A stretch of 30,168 nucleotides of DNA. Origin: a virus. A program made the position numbers and the translations under genes. The notes beneath the pieces were generated by a model. It saw nothing but the letters and a program-made list of their open reading frames with translations. It searched no databases and was not told where the DNA came from. Where the stretch lies: positions 1 to 30,168 of IMG/VR virus record IMGVR_UViG_3300038954_000520. One strand, 5' to 3'. Below, piece after piece: positions 30,106 through 30,168 of this stretch. How positions within the stretch are numbered: position 1 is the first letter of the stretch; each line of letters opens with the position of its first letter.

Positions 30106-30168
30106 CTACTGGGTGGGCCAGTTTTGGATTTTGGTTTCGGGTGCTGTGATGATTTGTTCGTGGGTTAA
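30106..30168 (-). CDS. Possible 3' end of a leftward gene (partial)
   Basis: On the minus strand one frame is open from the right edge for 20 codons (LTHEQIITAPETKIQNWPTQ) and stops at 30106-30108, right at the palindrome. Its composition is protein-like and another open frame crosses the hairpin. It is too short to identify and is only a possibility. Confidence 0.25.
   Translation of the reverse strand, partial: LTHEQIITAPETKIQNWPTQ

Overview
The window is one long stretch of a temperate, long-tailed (siphovirus-like) phage genome, or a prophage of one. It holds a rightward late operon from the large terminase (cut at the left edge) through head, connector, tail, adhesin and lysis genes to about 27.3 kb. 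A phage attachment site follows, made from the 3' part of a tRNA-Trp gene, then a tyrosine integrase. A short leftward operon of small genes at the right edge has its own promoter. Most genes are GC-rich; AT-rich islands lie at 0.5-1.4 kb, 14.7-14.9 kb, 20.9-22.4 kb and near the right end. The host cannot be named from sequence alone. Nine probable Sec signal peptides, a lipobox-like protein, a Thr/Pro-rich secreted protein and abundant CGATCG suggest a bacterium with ordinary Sec export, possibly an uncultured lineage.

Layout. (1) 1-1281: terminase end, a small AT-rich gene, an NrdR-like zinc ribbon and a small unknown, closed by two perfect 14-bp palindromes and a terminator. (2) 1423-8701: HK97-type portal, S49 protease and major capsid, then connector, head closure, gp10-like and DUF3168 tail terminator genes. 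Two signal-peptide proteins and a decoration candidate sit among them. (3) 8779-18650: another signal-peptide protein, tail tube, a chaperone pair joined by a probable -1 frameshift, tape measure, and a tail tip like that of alphaproteobacterial gene transfer agents (DUF2460, DUF2163, gp15-like). The slot for the usual NlpC/P60 peptidase holds a decayed piece of an HD phosphohydrolase gene. The gp15-like protein carries an inserted Kelch/Asp-box beta-propeller. (4) 18698-25879: seven tightly packed genes, six with signal peptides, including DUF2793, DNRLRE-like and Thr/Pro-rich proteins; this looks like the adhesin or fibre module. (5) 25898-27322: lysis cassette (XhlA-like protein, M15-type endolysin, lipoprotein-like protein, small membrane protein). 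(6) 27323-28754: terminators, att site, integrase. (7) 28805-30168: leftward operon of four small genes with an operator inside its promoter, and palindromic repeats.

The most unusual property is that many proteins encoded within the virion-building operon carry N-terminal Sec signal peptides. One of them sits directly in front of DUF2793, a domain that is normally part of cytoplasmically assembled phage proteins. This raises the possibility of exported decoration or adhesin proteins that meet the virion at the membrane or after lysis. That reading is inference; the signal peptides themselves are visible.
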